This document shows, piece by piece, positions 16,520-26,708 of a stretch of DNA of 64,000 bases. How positions within the stretch are numbered: the stretch's first letter is position 1; the number at the start of each line of letters is the position of its first letter. The position numbers and the translations under genes were made by a program. A model generated the notes under the pieces. The model searched no databases and had not been told where the DNA came from. It saw only the letters and a program-made list of their open reading frames with translations. The stretch spans positions 1-64,000 of the forward strand of contig NZ_PCNZ01000005.1 in assembly GCF_002975175.1 (NCBI RefSeq), written 5' to 3'. Origin of the DNA: Bacillus sp. MYb209 (lineage in GTDB: Bacteria > Bacillota > Bacilli > Bacillales > Bacillaceae_G).

Positions 16520-16726
16520 TTATTAATATAAGTAGCGATGACGGACTTATAAGTACTTGCACAAAAAGCGATTCAGGGATAGTGAAAGCCTGAAGCCGCA
16601 AGGAAACGGCAGTCTCGAGCAATACGTGATGAAAGTGGATGTGCGAAATGCACATCAACTAGGGTGGAACCGCGGGTATATACAAGCTCGTCCCTAGGCA
16701 TGATTGCCTAGGGACGAGCTTTTTTG
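16520..16726 (+). promoter_or_regulatory. Glycine T-box riboswitch with terminator
   Basis: The leader holds the T-box sequence AGGGTGGAACCGCG (16661-16674). It also has a stem-I distal element (CAGGGATAGTGAAAGCCTG) and a terminator with a 17-bp stem, AAGCTCGTCCCTAGGCA with its complement (16684-16721), followed by T residues. GGC at 16608-16610, just before the AGTCTCGAGC segment, fits the position of the specifier codon and codes for glycine. Uncharged tRNA-Gly would favour antitermination and glyS expression. Confidence 0.9.
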
Positions 16727-16735
16727 TGCTTAATT

Positions 16736-16855
16736 TAAAAGCGCAAGCGGCTCGCTCAGAATGTGAGGGGGATGGAGCTTCTGACATAGAGGCGCTTTTG
16801 GCCTCGGCGGAAGAAGCGAAGCCACCGAACATTTTAGCCGCTGGAGCTAGCGGAG
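16736..16855 (+). repeat. GC-rich interspersed repeat in the glyS leader
   Basis: AAAAGCGCAAGCGGCTCGCTCAG, GAGGCGCTTTT GGCCT and AGCCGCTGGAGCTAG recur in the same order at 48787-48904, with the spaces between them diverged. The segment is richer in G+C than its surroundings and lies between the T-box terminator and the glyS ribosome site, so it is transcribed with glyS. It resembles a short B. cereus group intergenic repeat; I cannot name the subtype. Confidence 0.6.
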
Positions 16856-16923
16856 ATGCCTCGTTTCCAAATTACCCATCACGTCATCGCAAATACGTTA
16901 ACTTTCAAAAGGAGGATTTTATT

Positions 16924-18300
16924 ATGTATTCAATGGAACAAGTTGTAAACTTAGCGAAACATCGCGGTTTCGTTTTCCCTGGTTCTGAAATTTACGGTGG
17001 TCTTGCAAACACTTGGGATTACGGTCCACTTGGAATCGAATTAAAAAATAACGTTAAAAGAGCTTGGTGGAAAAAATTCATTCAAGAATCTCCATACAAC
17101 GTTGGTTTAGATGCTGCTATTTTAATGAATCCAAAAGCTTGGATCGCTTCTGGTCACGTTGGTAACTTTAACGATCCAATGATCGACTGTAAAAAATGTA
17201 AAGCTCGTCACCGTGCTGACAAATTAATTGAAGATGCATTAGATGCAAAAGGCATCGAAATGGTCGTTGACGGTCTTACTTTCGACCAAATGGCTGATTT
17301 AATGAAAGAACATGAAGTAAAATGCCCAGATTGTGGTAGTCAAGAATTCACAGAAATTCGTCAGTTCAACTTAATGTTCAAAACATTCCAAGGTGTTACA
17401 GAGTCTAGCACAAACGAAATCTTCCTTCGTCCTGAAACAGCACAAGGTATTTTCGTAAACTTTAAAAACGTACAACGCTCTATGCGTAAGAAACTTCCAT
17501 TTGGTATTGGCCAAATCGGTAAAAGTTTCCGTAACGAAATTACACCAGGTAACTTCACATTCCGTACACGTGAATTCGAACAAATGGAACTTGAATTCTT
17601 CTGTAAACCTGGTGAAGATTTAGAGTGGTTCGCATTCTGGCGTGAAACTTGTAAAAACTGGTTACTTTCACTTGGTATGACTGAAGAAAGCATGCGTCTT
17701 CGTGACCACGGTGAAGAAGAATTATCTCACTACAGTAACGCAACAACTGATATTGAGTTCAAATTCCCATTCGGTTGGGGCGAACTTTGGGGCGTAGCAT
17801 CTCGTACAGACTTCGATTTAAAACGTCACATGGAACACTCTAACGAAGACTTTAACTATATTGATCCACAAACGAATGAGCGTTACGTGCCATACTGTAT
17901 CGAGCCATCTCTAGGTGCAGACCGTGTAACATTAGCATTCTTATGTGATGCATATGAAGAAGAGCAATTAGAAAACGATTCTCGTACAGTTCTTCGTTTC
18001 CACCCTGCTTTAGCACCATACAAAGCAGCGATCTTACCATTATCTAAAAAGCTATCTGAAGGTGCTACTGAAGTATTCGCAGAACTAGCTAAAGACTTCG
18101 TGGTAGACTTTGACGAAACTGGTTCTATCGGTAAACGTTACCGTCGTCAAGACGAAATCGGTACACCATTCTGTATCACATACGACTTCGACTCAGTTGA
18201 AGACAAAGCTGTTACAGTACGTGACCGTGACACAATGGAACAAGTTCGTATGCCAATTAGCGAATTAAAAGGTTTCTTAGAGAAGAAAATCCAGTTCTAA
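16924..18300 (+). CDS. glyS: Glycyl-tRNA synthetase (single-chain, eukaryote-like)
   Basis: The 458-aa class II synthetase charges tRNA-Gly. Visible features are motif 1 around [18 protein letters not shown], a zinc-binding insert with CKKCKARH and CPDCG, motif 2 [13 protein letters not shown], and motif 3 [12 protein letters not shown], then an anticodon-binding C-terminal domain. The start is ATG 16924 after AAAGGAGGA. The longer frame from 16726 reads through the leader repeat and is discarded. Controlled by the upstream T-box. Confidence 0.96.
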   Translation: MYSMEQVVNLAKHRGFVFPGSEIYGGLANTWDYGPLGIELKNNVKRAWWKKFIQESPYNVGLDAAILMNPKAWIASGHVGNFNDPMIDCKKCKARHRADKLIEDALDAKGIEMVVDGLTFDQMADLMKEHEVKCPDCGSQEFTEIRQFNLMFKTFQGVTESSTNEIFLRPETAQGIFVNFKNVQRSMRKKLPFGIGQIGKSFRNEITPGNFTFRTREFEQMELEFFCKPGEDLEWFAFWRETCKNWLLSLGMTEESMRLRDHGEEELSHYSNATTDIEFKFPFGWGELWGVASRTDFDLKRHMEHSNEDFNYIDPQTNERYVPYCIEPSLGADRVTLAFLCDAYEEEQLENDSRTVLRFHPALAPYKAAILPLSKKLSEGATEVFAELAKDFVVDFDETGSIGKRYRRQDEIGTPFCITYDFDSVEDKAVTVRDRDTMEQVRMPISELKGFLEKKIQF

Positions 18301-18302
18301 TT

Positions 18303-18459
18303 ATAAAGTGAAACTTTAATCAGTGGGGGTTTTGTTCATCCCCCACTGATTATTAGTTGAACCAATCGGGCGTTTACGGGCAGTTGATCTCCCACCTAAC
18401 TTCTTTGCTCAAGCCGAATTTTGAGGTGGGAGTTTTACTGCCCGTTAACGCGGGATAAA
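18303..18459 (+). repeat. bcr1 repeat, copy 4
   Basis: A consensus-like full-length copy: ATAAAGTGAAACTTTAATCA, the GTGGGGG/CCCCCAC hairpin, CTCCCACCT with AGGTGGGAG, and the terminal GCGGGATAAA. It starts 3 bases after the glyS stop codon and precedes the shared terminator, so it is part of the glyS 3' untranslated region. Confidence 0.93.
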
Positions 18460-18492
18460 AAAAGAGGCAGCTCATAAGAGCCGCCTCTTTTC
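18460..18492. terminator. Bidirectional terminator glyS/thioesterase
   Basis: GAGGCAGCTC pairs with GAGCCGCCTC (one mismatch) around ATAA, flanked by A-rich and T-rich runs. Confidence 0.75.
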
Positions 18493-18875
18493 TATTTTTC
18501 ACGTTTTTCTTTAATTGCTACTGTACATCTTGATATGCATAGTAAATCATCATTTTCATCAATGATGCGAATATCCCAAACCATTGTCGATTGTCCTCTA
18601 TGTATCGGTGTTCCGATTGCTGTTACAATTCCATCTTGCTTTGAGCGAATATGATTTGCATTAATTTCTAATCCAAAACAAATACATTTCTCTTGATCAA
18701 TTAAATTGTATGAACCAACGCTTGCCACAGTTTCTGCTAATGCAACAGATGCACCGCCATGTAAAAATCCAAACGGCTGATGCGTACGTTCATCAACAGG
18801 CATTGTAGCAACCACCTTATCCTCTGTCATTTCTAACAACTCAATTCCAAGCGAATCCATTAAAGTTTTTGACAT
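18492..18875 (-). CDS. Hotdog-fold acyl-CoA thioesterase (PaaI/YuxO type)
   Basis: The 127-aa hotdog-fold protein has the active-site region QPFGFLHGGASVALAE (near 37-52), with the conserved HGG and a catalytic Glu/Asp. It resembles B. subtilis YuxO and DHNA-CoA thioesterases, so a role in menaquinone synthesis is possible but unproven. ATG 18875 is preferred because AGAGAGG lies about nine bases upstream of it. Confidence 0.82.
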   Translation of the reverse strand: MSKTLMDSLGIELLEMTEDKVVATMPVDERTHQPFGFLHGGASVALAETVASVGSYNLIDQEKCICFGLEINANHIRSKQDGIVTAIGTPIHRGQSTMVWDIRIIDENDDLLCISRCTVAIKEKREK

Positions 18876-18971
18876 ATCGTTTTCAACCTCTCTCACTTCA
18901 AATTAAATGTATAATTTTACCTATTTAATTTCAAACTACCTATAACACTTATATAAGGAGGTTTCACCTAA

Positions 18972-19715
18972 ATGAAACAGAAATTTTGTATACTACTGCT
19001 TATGTTCTCCTTGCTCACTATTGTACCAAATTGTGCAATAGCAGCCAAAGCATCCAACCTGACAATCAATGTTAAGACTGTAACGCAAAAAGGTAAGAAA
19101 CCTTATATAGAATATCAAATTAATAGGCCTTCCTTTCACAACTTTTCTGATTCGAAATTTCAAAATAAGCTGAATTCCTATTACAAAAACTCTACTGCTA
19201 AATTTAAAAGTAAATTAGAAAAAGAAGCGAATAAATATTATAAAGAAACAGAAGGATCTAGCACACCTTTTCATCCATACGTTGCAAATGTTGACTATAA
19301 AGTAGCTTTAAACAAACCACCTTTCCTAAGTCTATATGTGAATTACTATCAATATACAGGCGGAGCGCACGGACTTTATACGTGGAAGGCAAATACATTT
19401 GATTTAAACGAAAAAAAATTATTACACTTAGACGATTTATTTCAACAAGAGGATAAATATAAAGAAATAATTCGCACAGAGATTGTAAGACAAATTGAAC
19501 AAAATGAAAGCATTTATTTTCCTGATGCAGTCGAAAAAGTAACGAGCACAAAAAATTTTCACTATTTTTTAGAACCGGATAATCTTGTGATTTATTTCCC
19601 TTTATATGAAATTGCTCCTTATTCAAGCGGAATCCCGCAATTTCGTATTCCATACACATTGCTTAGAGACTATTTAAAGCCTTCTTATCAAAATATTTTG
19701 ATTGACAACAAGTAA
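18972..19715 (+). CDS. Secreted DUF3298/DUF4163 protein
   Basis: The 247-aa protein has a cleavable signal peptide (about 1-25, AIAAKA). A DUF4163-like N-terminal part and a DUF3298 C-terminal part with the typical YYQYTGGAHGLYTW motif follow. Related domains occur in RsiV and in PdaC-type cell-envelope proteins; no enzymatic role can be shown here. ATG 18972 follows AAGGAGG. Confidence 0.8.
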   Translation: MKQKFCILLLMFSLLTIVPNCAIAAKASNLTINVKTVTQKGKKPYIEYQINRPSFHNFSDSKFQNKLNSYYKNSTAKFKSKLEKEANKYYKETEGSSTPFHPYVANVDYKVALNKPPFLSLYVNYYQYTGGAHGLYTWKANTFDLNEKKLLHLDDLFQQEDKYKEIIRTEIVRQIEQNESIYFPDAVEKVTSTKNFHYFLEPDNLVIYFPLYEIAPYSSGIPQFRIPYTLLRDYLKPSYQNILIDNK

Positions 19716-19731
19716 ATATTTTCGCTACGAT
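19702..19731 (+). promoter_or_regulatory. bioY promoter
   Basis: TTGACA (19702-19707), an 18-base spacer and TACGAT (19726-19731) overlap the last codons of the preceding gene and run straight into the BirA operator. Confidence 0.55.
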
Positions 19732-19765
19732 AATGTTAACCAAAGCGCAACAGGAGGTTAACATT
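19732..19765 (+). promoter_or_regulatory. BirA (biotin repressor) operator
   Basis: AATGTTAACC (19732-19741), 14 bases, then GGTTAACATT (19756-19765): perfect 10-bp arms that match the Bacillus BirA box (TGTTAAC, spacer, GTTAACA). The operator ends one base before the bioY ATG and contains its AGGAGG ribosome site, so bound repressor would block transcription near the start site. Confidence 0.85.
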
Positions 19766-20359
19766 ATGAAAAGATTTCATGTTCTAGATTTAGCATTAGC
19801 TGCCATGTTCGTCGCTCTTATGGCCATTGGTGCAAATATTGTATCTTGGGCACCATTCCTACAAATAGCGGGCGTTCCATTGTCTATGCAACCATTTTTC
19901 GCAATTTTAGCAGGCCTTCTTCTTGGAAGTAGACTTGGGGCATTATCAATGACTGTTTACATGCTTGTTGGAGTAGCAGGTGCGCCAATCTTCGCTAACT
20001 TCAAAGCTGGATTTGGAGCACTTTTAGATCCTACTGGTGGTTTTATTATCGCATTTATTATCGTTGCTTACGTATCAGGAAAACTAGTAGAACAAAAAGA
20101 ACGACCAACATTCAGCACCTTTGCAATTGCTTCTTTCGTCGGAATCATTTTAACGTATATTATCGGTACTACTTATATGTACGGGGCAGTCAATATTTTC
20201 ATGGGTGGTAATATGAGTTATAAAGCTGCTTGGATGATTATGATGTGGTTTGCAGTAAAGGATATTGCGTTTACAATTATCGGCGCTATTATCGCACCTC
20301 GCATATACTATGCTGTACGTCGTTCCGCTTATCAGCATTCTCATTCGACGATTTCATAA
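19766..20359 (+). CDS. bioY: Biotin transporter BioY
   Basis: The 197-aa S component of an ECF-type transporter has six membrane helices. The BioY hallmarks are GVPLSMQPFFAILAGLLLG (near 39-57) and FKAGFGALLDPTGGF (near 88-102). It binds biotin and works with the shared EcfAAT energy module encoded elsewhere. The start is ATG 19766; the longer frame from 19733 starts inside the operator and is rejected. Biotin regulation is evident from the BirA box. Confidence 0.95.
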   Translation: MKRFHVLDLALAAMFVALMAIGANIVSWAPFLQIAGVPLSMQPFFAILAGLLLGSRLGALSMTVYMLVGVAGAPIFANFKAGFGALLDPTGGFIIAFIIVAYVSGKLVEQKERPTFSTFAIASFVGIILTYIIGTTYMYGAVNIFMGGNMSYKAAWMIMMWFAVKDIAFTIIGAIIAPRIYYAVRRSAYQHSHSTIS

Positions 20360-20360
20360 T

Positions 20361-20402
20361 AAAAAAGAGTTATTTCAGTATACTGGAATAACTCTTTTTT
20401 TA
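20361..20402 (+). terminator. Terminator after bioY
   Basis: AAAAAAGAGTTATT and AATAACTCTTTTTT, with inner CAG/CTG pairs, form a long hairpin followed by T residues. Confidence 0.87.
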
Positions 20403-20506
20403 TTTTCGACAACATCCGACACAGATTAGAAATAAATTTTGCTATGCTAGTTCGGTAAATATTACATTTTATACATCTAATAAAAACAATTTTTGGAGGA
20501 AAATCA

Positions 20507-21337
20507 GTGAAACTATCAAAAAACACACTTATTAAAATAGGTGTAGGAGTACTTTCTTTACTCTTTATAATAAGTATAATTAGCGGTTATACATTATATG
20601 GAAATAGCGAATTAGGAATGAAATATGCGCTTGGAAATGGTCTAGCATTTTTCTTTTTAATTCTTGCTATAATTAGTTTATGCGCGACTTTAATCTTTAT
20701 TGTCATCGGGTTCATTAAAAAAATCCGAAAAGTACCAGCAAAAAGAACCTTTATAACATCAATAATACTATTTCTTACATCAGTTATATCAATCATTGTT
20801 CTTCTCTTTACTATATCATCAGTAACGAATATGGAGGAAGAATATCAGGCTATTCAAGCTCAAAAGAAAAAAGAAACTGATTACTTAAAAGCTGCAGCAT
20901 CTTTTTATAACAAAATAGAGACTTTCGAATACTCTGCGTCATATGTGTTATCCGAGTATTCAACTACATGGTCAAACGCAATAGATAGTCGAAATGATTT
21001 CAATACTGCACTTAGATCTAAGAAAAAAGAAATTGATGGAATGGTTGTAGCTGTAGATGTATTTTATAACAGCATGGGAAAAGATTTAAGGTTAGTCTCT
21101 GAGGCTGCAAAAGAACAGCCAAATAAGTATAAAGAAATCTATGAAGAATATAAAAAAATCTATGGTATTGTAACTGCACTTAATGAACAAGCTCAATCTC
21201 CAAGTGGTAGTTTGATTTCATTTAATCAAAATGTTAATGCATTAATTCAGGAATACAAAAAAGCAGCTGGAAATATTAATATCGCTATTACTGATGATAT
21301 TAAATCAAAAGCTAATGAACTGAAACCCACCGATTAA
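20507..21337 (+). CDS. Membrane protein with extracytoplasmic coiled-coil domain, unknown function
   Basis: The 276-aa protein has three hydrophobic helices (about 9-31, 42-70, 81-104) and a Lys/Glu-rich helical tail from about 108 to the end, without a recognisable catalytic motif. I do not recognise a family. The start is GTG 20507 after TGGAGGA. It stands alone between bioY and galU and has its own terminator. Confidence 0.72.
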   Translation: MKLSKNTLIKIGVGVLSLLFIISIISGYTLYGNSELGMKYALGNGLAFFFLILAIISLCATLIFIVIGFIKKIRKVPAKRTFITSIILFLTSVISIIVLLFTISSVTNMEEEYQAIQAQKKKETDYLKAAASFYNKIETFEYSASYVLSEYSTTWSNAIDSRNDFNTALRSKKKEIDGMVVAVDVFYNSMGKDLRLVSEAAKEQPNKYKEIYEEYKKIYGIVTALNEQAQSPSGSLISFNQNVNALIQEYKKAAGNINIAITDDIKSKANELKPTD

Positions 21338-21353
21338 AACTTAAGTTCTAATT

Positions 21354-21382
21354 AAAGACACTCTCTCCAGAGTGTCTTTTTC
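21354..21382 (+). terminator. Terminator after the 20507 gene
   Basis: AAGACACTCT pairs with AGAGTGTCTT, followed by TTT. Confidence 0.75.
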
Positions 21383-21389
21383 ACAAAAA

Positions 21390-21449
21390 AATCCCTTGTT
21401 AGATTAAGCAGTAAATTACATATCTCTACTGCCAATCCAACAAGGGATT
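21390..21449 (-). terminator. galU terminator, long two-part hairpin
   Basis: AATCCCTTGTT pairs with AACAAGGGATT, and inside it GATT/AATC and GCAGTA/TACTGC extend the helix. On the minus strand the stem is followed by seven T, as expected downstream of galU. Confidence 0.8.
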
Positions 21450-21474
21450 ATGCCACAAAATGAAAACCTATATA

Positions 21475-22362
21475 TTAAGACTCTTGCTTCATTTGCTCTT
21501 CTAAAATTTTCTTCATCATTACTAGCATATCATCACGTAATTCTTCGTGCTGCAATGCCATTTCAATTGTTGTTTGAACAAATCCTAATTTTTCACCAAC
21601 GTCATAACGCTTTCCTTCGAAATCATATGCAAATACACGTTGAATTTCATTTAAGTTTTGAATTGCATCCGTTAACTGAATTTCGCCACCCGCTCCAACT
21701 TGTTGCTGTTCCAAGAACATAAAGATTTCAGGAGTTAAAATGTAACGTCCCATAATCGCTAAGTTTGAAGGCGCAGTACCTTGCGTTGGTTTTTCAACGA
21801 AATTACGAACTTGATAACGACGTCCCTCTTGCTCTAACGGATCAATAATTCCATAGCGATGTGTTTCTGCTTCAGGAACAGTTTGTACACCAATAACAGA
21901 AGAAAGTGTTTTGTCATACTCGTCCATTAATTGACGTAAACATGGTTTTTCAGCTTGAACGATATCATCGCCTAATAATACTGCAAACGGCTCATCACCA
22001 ATGAATTTACGCGCGCACCAAACAGCATGTCCTAATCCTTTTGGTTCTTTTTGACGAATGTAATGGATATCTACCATTTTAGAAGAAGCTTGTACTTTTT
22101 CAAGTAACTCATACTTTTTCTTCTCTAATAAGTTTTGCTCTAATTCAAATGCGTTATCAAAATGATCTTCGATAGAGCGCTTTCCTTTACCAGTAACGAT
22201 AATAATATCTTCGATGCCTGATTTTACTGCTTCTTCTACGATGTATTGAATTGTTGGTTTATCTACAATTGGAAGCATTTCTTTTGGCATTGCTTTCGTT
22301 GCTGGTAAAAAGCGTGTTCCTAATCCCGCTGCCGGGATAATTGCTTTTCTCACTTTTTTCAT
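21475..22362 (-). CDS. galU: UTP-glucose-1-phosphate uridylyltransferase
   Basis: The 295-aa nucleotidyltransferase makes UDP-glucose from UTP and glucose 1-phosphate for cell-envelope glycans. Motifs: [20 protein letters not shown] (near 11-30), VLLGDD and NFVEKP. Directly upstream on the same strand is pgcA, which supplies glucose 1-phosphate, so the two probably act in sequence. ATG 22362. Confidence 0.95.
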   Translation of the reverse strand: MKKVRKAIIPAAGLGTRFLPATKAMPKEMLPIVDKPTIQYIVEEAVKSGIEDIIIVTGKGKRSIEDHFDNAFELEQNLLEKKKYELLEKVQASSKMVDIHYIRQKEPKGLGHAVWCARKFIGDEPFAVLLGDDIVQAEKPCLRQLMDEYDKTLSSVIGVQTVPEAETHRYGIIDPLEQEGRRYQVRNFVEKPTQGTAPSNLAIMGRYILTPEIFMFLEQQQVGAGGEIQLTDAIQNLNEIQRVFAYDFEGKRYDVGEKLGFVQTTIEMALQHEELRDDMLVMMKKILEEQMKQES

Positions 22363-22514
22363 GACAAATACCCTCGCTTTTCATTTTAATTCTCTTAGTA
22401 AAGTGCAAATTTATAACATTAGCTCGTAATAATCCTCTACATCAAACAAAACTACAAGAAAAGAGGAGGCCGTTCTCCGTTCTCCCCTTTTCCTATCTGT
22501 AGCACTCTATTCTA

Positions 22515-24239
22515 TTATAAACGATTCATAATATCTTCTTTAATAGTAAGTAACTTTTGTTCACTATTTTGTAAGGAATCATCTTGTACACCAAAGTAGA
22601 ATTTAATTTTTGGCTCTGTTCCAGATGGACGTAAGCAGAACCAAGAACCATCTTCTAATTGATATTTTAACACATTTGATTTCGGTAAGTGAATCTCTTC
22701 CTTATTTCCATCTTGTAACGTTGTAATGATGCTTTCCTTATAATCCTCAACTGCAACGACTGTTAAACCAGCTACTTCTTTCGGAGGATTTTCACGGAAT
22801 GTTGCCATCATCTTTTGAATCTGTTCGGCACCATCTTTTCCTTTTAACGTTAACGATACAAGGTCCTCACGGAAGAAACCGTACTTCTTAAATACTTCTA
22901 ACAGACCATCATATAACGTTTTACCTTGTGATTTGTAGTACGCAGCTACTTCACATGCAAATAGGACTGATTGCACCGCATCTTTATCACGGCAGAATGG
23001 ACGGATTAAATAACCATAGCTTTCCTCATAACCGAATTGGAATTCATATTGTCCGCTTTCTTCATACTGTTTAATTTTTTCACCGATAAATTTAAATCCA
23101 GTTAACGTATCAACTGTATCTAAACCGTATGCTTTTGCGATTGTACGGCCGATTTCAGACGTTACGATTGTTTTTAAAACAACACCGTTTTCTGGAAGCA
23201 TTCCGTTTTCCTTCTTTTGTGATAATAAGTAATCAAGCATTAACGCACCTGTTTGGTTACCAGTTAACACTTGGAACTCACCATCATGATTGCGAACTGC
23301 TACACCTAGACGGTCTGCATCAGGATCTGTTGCGATTAACACATCAGCGCCTACTTTTTCACCGTCGCGAATTGCATACTCAAACGCTGCATGCTCTTCT
23401 GGATTTGGTGATTTTACTGTAGAGAAGTTTGGATCTGGTAACTCTTGCTCTTTTACAACTGTTACATCTGTAAATCCAACTTCTTCTAAACCACGGCGTA
23501 CCGAAATATTTGATGTTCCATGTAATGGTGTAAAGACGATTTTCAAATCTTTTCCTACTTCTTTCACCATCTCTTTATTAATAATGACATTGTTCAATTC
23601 TGCCGCATATGCATCATCTACTTCTTGTCCAATTATATGTAATAAACCGTCAGCTTTTAATTGCTCAACATCAGCAACTTCAACTGTTAATTCATCTTTT
23701 ACTGCATTTACGTAGCTAATTAACTCATCAGCTTCTTTTGGAGGCAACTGGCCGCCATCTTCACCATATACTTTATAACCGTTATATTCGGGCGGATTAT
23801 GGCTTGCCGTAAGAACGATTCCACTTGCTGTATGTAAATGACGAACTGCGAAAGAAAGCACTGGTGTTGGACGTAAGCTTTCAAATACATATGTTGTAAT
23901 ACCATGTGCACCAAGTGTAGCAGCTACTTCCATTGCGAATTCAGGTGATTTATGACGAGAATCATACGCGACAACAACACCACGTTTTTTCGCTTCTTCA
24001 CCTAATTTTTCAATAAACCTAGCTAATCCTTTTGTTGCTTTACGAACTGTATATACGTTTAAACGGTTCGTACCAGCACCAAGTTCACCACGCATACCAC
24101 CTGTGCCGAACTCTAGATTTTTATAAAAGCTATCCTCGATTTTCTTCTCATCTTGCTTCATGTTTTCTAGCTGTTCTTTTAATTCTGTGTCTAATTCTGC
24201 ATATGAAAGCCAGCGACTAAATTCTTGTTTCCAATTCAT
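22515..24239 (-). CDS. pgcA: Phosphoglucomutase PgcA
   Basis: The 574-aa alpha-phosphohexomutase interconverts glucose 6-phosphate and glucose 1-phosphate. The phosphoserine loop [16 protein letters not shown] (near 143-158), the metal loop DPDADRLG and the C-terminal phosphate-binding [12 protein letters not shown] are intact. The start is ATG 24239 after GAGGAGATGG rather than 24272. With pgi and galU it covers the route from fructose 6-phosphate to UDP-glucose within this window. Confidence 0.95.
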   Translation of the reverse strand: MNWKQEFSRWLSYAELDTELKEQLENMKQDEKKIEDSFYKNLEFGTGGMRGELGAGTNRLNVYTVRKATKGLARFIEKLGEEAKKRGVVVAYDSRHKSPEFAMEVAATLGAHGITTYVFESLRPTPVLSFAVRHLHTASGIVLTASHNPPEYNGYKVYGEDGGQLPPKEADELISYVNAVKDELTVEVADVEQLKADGLLHIIGQEVDDAYAAELNNVIINKEMVKEVGKDLKIVFTPLHGTSNISVRRGLEEVGFTDVTVVKEQELPDPNFSTVKSPNPEEHAAFEYAIRDGEKVGADVLIATDPDADRLGVAVRNHDGEFQVLTGNQTGALMLDYLLSQKKENGMLPENGVVLKTIVTSEIGRTIAKAYGLDTVDTLTGFKFIGEKIKQYEESGQYEFQFGYEESYGYLIRPFCRDKDAVQSVLFACEVAAYYKSQGKTLYDGLLEVFKKYGFFREDLVSLTLKGKDGAEQIQKMMATFRENPPKEVAGLTVVAVEDYKESIITTLQDGNKEEIHLPKSNVLKYQLEDGSWFCLRPSGTEPKIKFYFGVQDDSLQNSEQKLLTIKEDIMNRL

Positions 24240-24382
24240 ACTTCCATCTCCTCTCGCCTGTCGTACCTTCATTATATGAAAAAAACAACCTGCATCTCAA
24301 TATTTTTTAAAATCTAGCAGGATTTTACTATAAATATTTGTATACACTATGGTTAAATACTCCACCAAAGGGAATGAGGATT

Positions 24383-24988
24383 ATGCAAGAATGGGGCTTG
24401 TCAGAAGAGCTCAAAATAAAAACAAAGCAGATGATTGAAATTGCTGAAAAAGAATTATCAAACATGAAGCATGCAATCGATAAAGAAGATGAATGTATTT
24501 TATGTAAAATGGAAGATATTCATCATATGTTAACAAATGTACAGACGTTAGCAGCTACATATTATATTCAAGCATATTTATCACCTTATACGGAAAGTTC
24601 ACATTTCATCACTACAGCTGTCCAACATTTAAGCGCTCGAAAACACGGTGCTCTTATTATTGTGGAACGAAGTGACGCTCTTGATTCTTTCATTCAAACT
24701 GGAACGACATTAAACGCACACTTAACCGCGCCACTACTTGAATCGATTTTTTATCCAGGGAACCCTCTTCATGACGGAGCCGTTCTCATTAAAAATAATC
24801 ATATTGTCTCAGCAGCTAATATTCTTCCATTAACAAAAAGTATAGAAATCAATCCTGAGCTAGGAACACGTCACAGGGCTGCAATTGGCTTATCAGAGAA
24901 AAGCGATTCACTTATATTAGTTGTCTCTGAGGAAACAGGGCGTACTTCATTCGCTTTAAGTGGGACGTTATATACAATTTCTTTATAG
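24383..24988 (+). CDS. cdaS: Sporulation diadenylate cyclase CdaS
   Basis: The 201-aa protein has an N-terminal autoinhibitory helical part (about 1-60) and a DisA_N diadenylate cyclase domain with the active-site motifs DGAVLI and GTRHRAA. It makes cyclic di-AMP from ATP; in Bacillus CdaS works in sporulation and germination. ATG 24383 is preferred over 24374 and 24338 for its spacing from AAAGGG. It is divergent from pgcA. Confidence 0.9.
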   Translation: MQEWGLSEELKIKTKQMIEIAEKELSNMKHAIDKEDECILCKMEDIHHMLTNVQTLAATYYIQAYLSPYTESSHFITTAVQHLSARKHGALIIVERSDALDSFIQTGTTLNAHLTAPLLESIFYPGNPLHDGAVLIKNNHIVSAANILPLTKSIEINPELGTRHRAAIGLSEKSDSLILVVSEETGRTSFALSGTLYTISL

Positions 24989-25002
24989 AATACCTATAAA
25001 AT

Positions 25003-25060
25003 AAAAAAAGCTGCTCCGGAAAGGTTCATTATGTGATGACCTTTCCAGACAACTTTTTTT
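25003..25060. terminator. Terminator cdaS/pepA
   Basis: GGAAAGGT and ACCTTTCC with inner CAT/ATG pairs form the core hairpin. Outer AAAAAAG and CTTTTTTT extend it, serving both convergent genes. Confidence 0.75.
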
Positions 25061-25067
25061 GCATTCT

Positions 25068-26552
25068 TTATTCTTCTCCGAAACGCTCAACAAGTGTTGC
25101 AAGTGTACGCACCATTGCACCTGTTGCTCCAGATGGTCCTAAATCATGTGCACCTGTTGTTTCAGATGTTCCAGCGATGTCTAAGTGTACCCATGGTGTT
25201 TCTTCTGCAAATTCACCAAGGAATGTCCCAGCCATAACCGCATGTCCTTCACGGCCTGGTGAGTTATTTAAATCAGCAAATTTACTGTTTTTGACACGTT
25301 CTTTATCACGTTCAAAAATCGGCAATTGCCAAATTGGCTCATCCGTTTCCATAGAAGCCTCTAACACTTGTTCAAACAATTCTTCATTATTTGTCATTGC
25401 GCCTGTTGTATGATTTCCAAGTGCAACAATTACACCGCCTGTTAATGTTGCAACATCAACTAAGTAATTTGCACCAAGTTTCTTCGCATACGTAATACCG
25501 TCAGCTAACGCTAGGCGACCTTCTGCATCTGTATTTAATACTTCAATTGTTTTTCCGCTCATAGATGTAATAACATCATCTGGCTTAAATGCTGTACCAC
25601 TTACAACGTTGTCAGTTGATGGAATAACAGCAATTACATTTTGCTCAGGGCGAAGTTCACCGATGATCTCCATCGCGCCAAGAACAGCTGCAGCACCGCC
25701 CATATCACCTTTCATACCAACCATGCCTTCACGTGGTTTTAAAGAATAGCCGCCAGTATCATATGTAATCCCTTTTCCAACAAATCCAATTACATCTTTC
25801 CACTCTTCTTTTCCTTTATAAATAAGAGCGATCATTTTAGGCGGTTCAGTAGATCCTTGGTTTACTGCAAGTAATGCACCCATACCAAGCTCTTCCATCT
25901 CTTCTTTCTCAAGAACCTTATAATCCATATCGTATTTTTCCGCTAATTCAACTGCATATTCAGCAAGCTTTGTCGCTGTTAATACATTTGGCGGCATATT
26001 TACAAGTGTACGAGCTGAATTCGTTGCACGTCCATGTACGTATCCTACTGTTAATGCTGCTTCAATTTCTTGTGCATCTTCTGCTGTAATAGCAATCAGT
26101 TTTTCTAACTCTACTCTTTCTTTTTCATCCGTTTTATATGTTTGTAATCCGTATGTACCAAGGCAATATACTTCCGATGCAATATGAGCTACATCAATCG
26201 TGTCTAATTTATCTGTTACGAAAGAGTCAAGTAAGATTGCTGCGTCTTTTACTTTTGCTGATTGTAATGATTTAAAAGCTTTACTAAGAGCCGCACGTAA
26301 CGTTTCTGTTGTATATGACTCTTTCTTACCTAAACCAACAAAATAATAACGTTTAACATTTGTTTTTCCTAAGCTATGTACTTTTGAAATGGCTTTCTTC
26401 TTAGTTGAAAGTTCTTTTTCTTCTAATAAAACTTGTAACTGTCCTTCAAACGCTTTATCCAGTTCTTGTACAAAGCTATTCGTTTTATCTTCTTCAAATA
26501 AGGCAACAATTACCGCTTCATGACTTGCTAATTCTTTTTGTACTTGAAACAT
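25068..26552 (-). CDS. pepA: Leucyl aminopeptidase, M17 family
   Basis: The 494-aa cytosolic two-metal aminopeptidase has the M17 signature NTDAEGRL (near 340-347). Upstream lie the metal and catalytic residues in [15 protein letters not shown] and KGDMGGAA, preceded by the family's N-terminal macrodomain-like part. It releases N-terminal residues during peptide turnover. ATG 26552 after GGGGG. Orthologue of B. subtilis YuiE. Confidence 0.95.
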   Translation of the reverse strand: MFQVQKELASHEAVIVALFEEDKTNSFVQELDKAFEGQLQVLLEEKELSTKKKAISKVHSLGKTNVKRYYFVGLGKKESYTTETLRAALSKAFKSLQSAKVKDAAILLDSFVTDKLDTIDVAHIASEVYCLGTYGLQTYKTDEKERVELEKLIAITAEDAQEIEAALTVGYVHGRATNSARTLVNMPPNVLTATKLAEYAVELAEKYDMDYKVLEKEEMEELGMGALLAVNQGSTEPPKMIALIYKGKEEWKDVIGFVGKGITYDTGGYSLKPREGMVGMKGDMGGAAAVLGAMEIIGELRPEQNVIAVIPSTDNVVSGTAFKPDDVITSMSGKTIEVLNTDAEGRLALADGITYAKKLGANYLVDVATLTGGVIVALGNHTTGAMTNNEELFEQVLEASMETDEPIWQLPIFERDKERVKNSKFADLNNSPGREGHAVMAGTFLGEFAEETPWVHLDIAGTSETTGAHDLGPSGATGAMVRTLATLVERFGEE

Positions 26553-26683
26553 GTTCAGACCCCCTAAATTTCTCTATGTCTATTATAACTTTATTTTCGA
26601 TAAAATGCGACAATTCTAAATTCTATCGTTTCATATAAAGATGCTATCTCCAATATCTTCTATGGTGAAATAAGACAAAAAAA

Positions 26684-26708
26684 AGTCTAGCGTTATTACC
26701 ACTAGACT
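26684..26708 (-). terminator. Terminator after yuiC
   Basis: AGTCTAG (26684-26690) pairs with CTAGACT (26702-26708). On the minus strand it is followed by a run of eight T. Confidence 0.8.

Noticed and set aside
16726-16923. N-terminal extension of glyS
   Set aside because: It reads through the terminator tail and the GC-rich repeat; AAAGGAGGA directly precedes ATG 16924, and 458 aa is the normal length.
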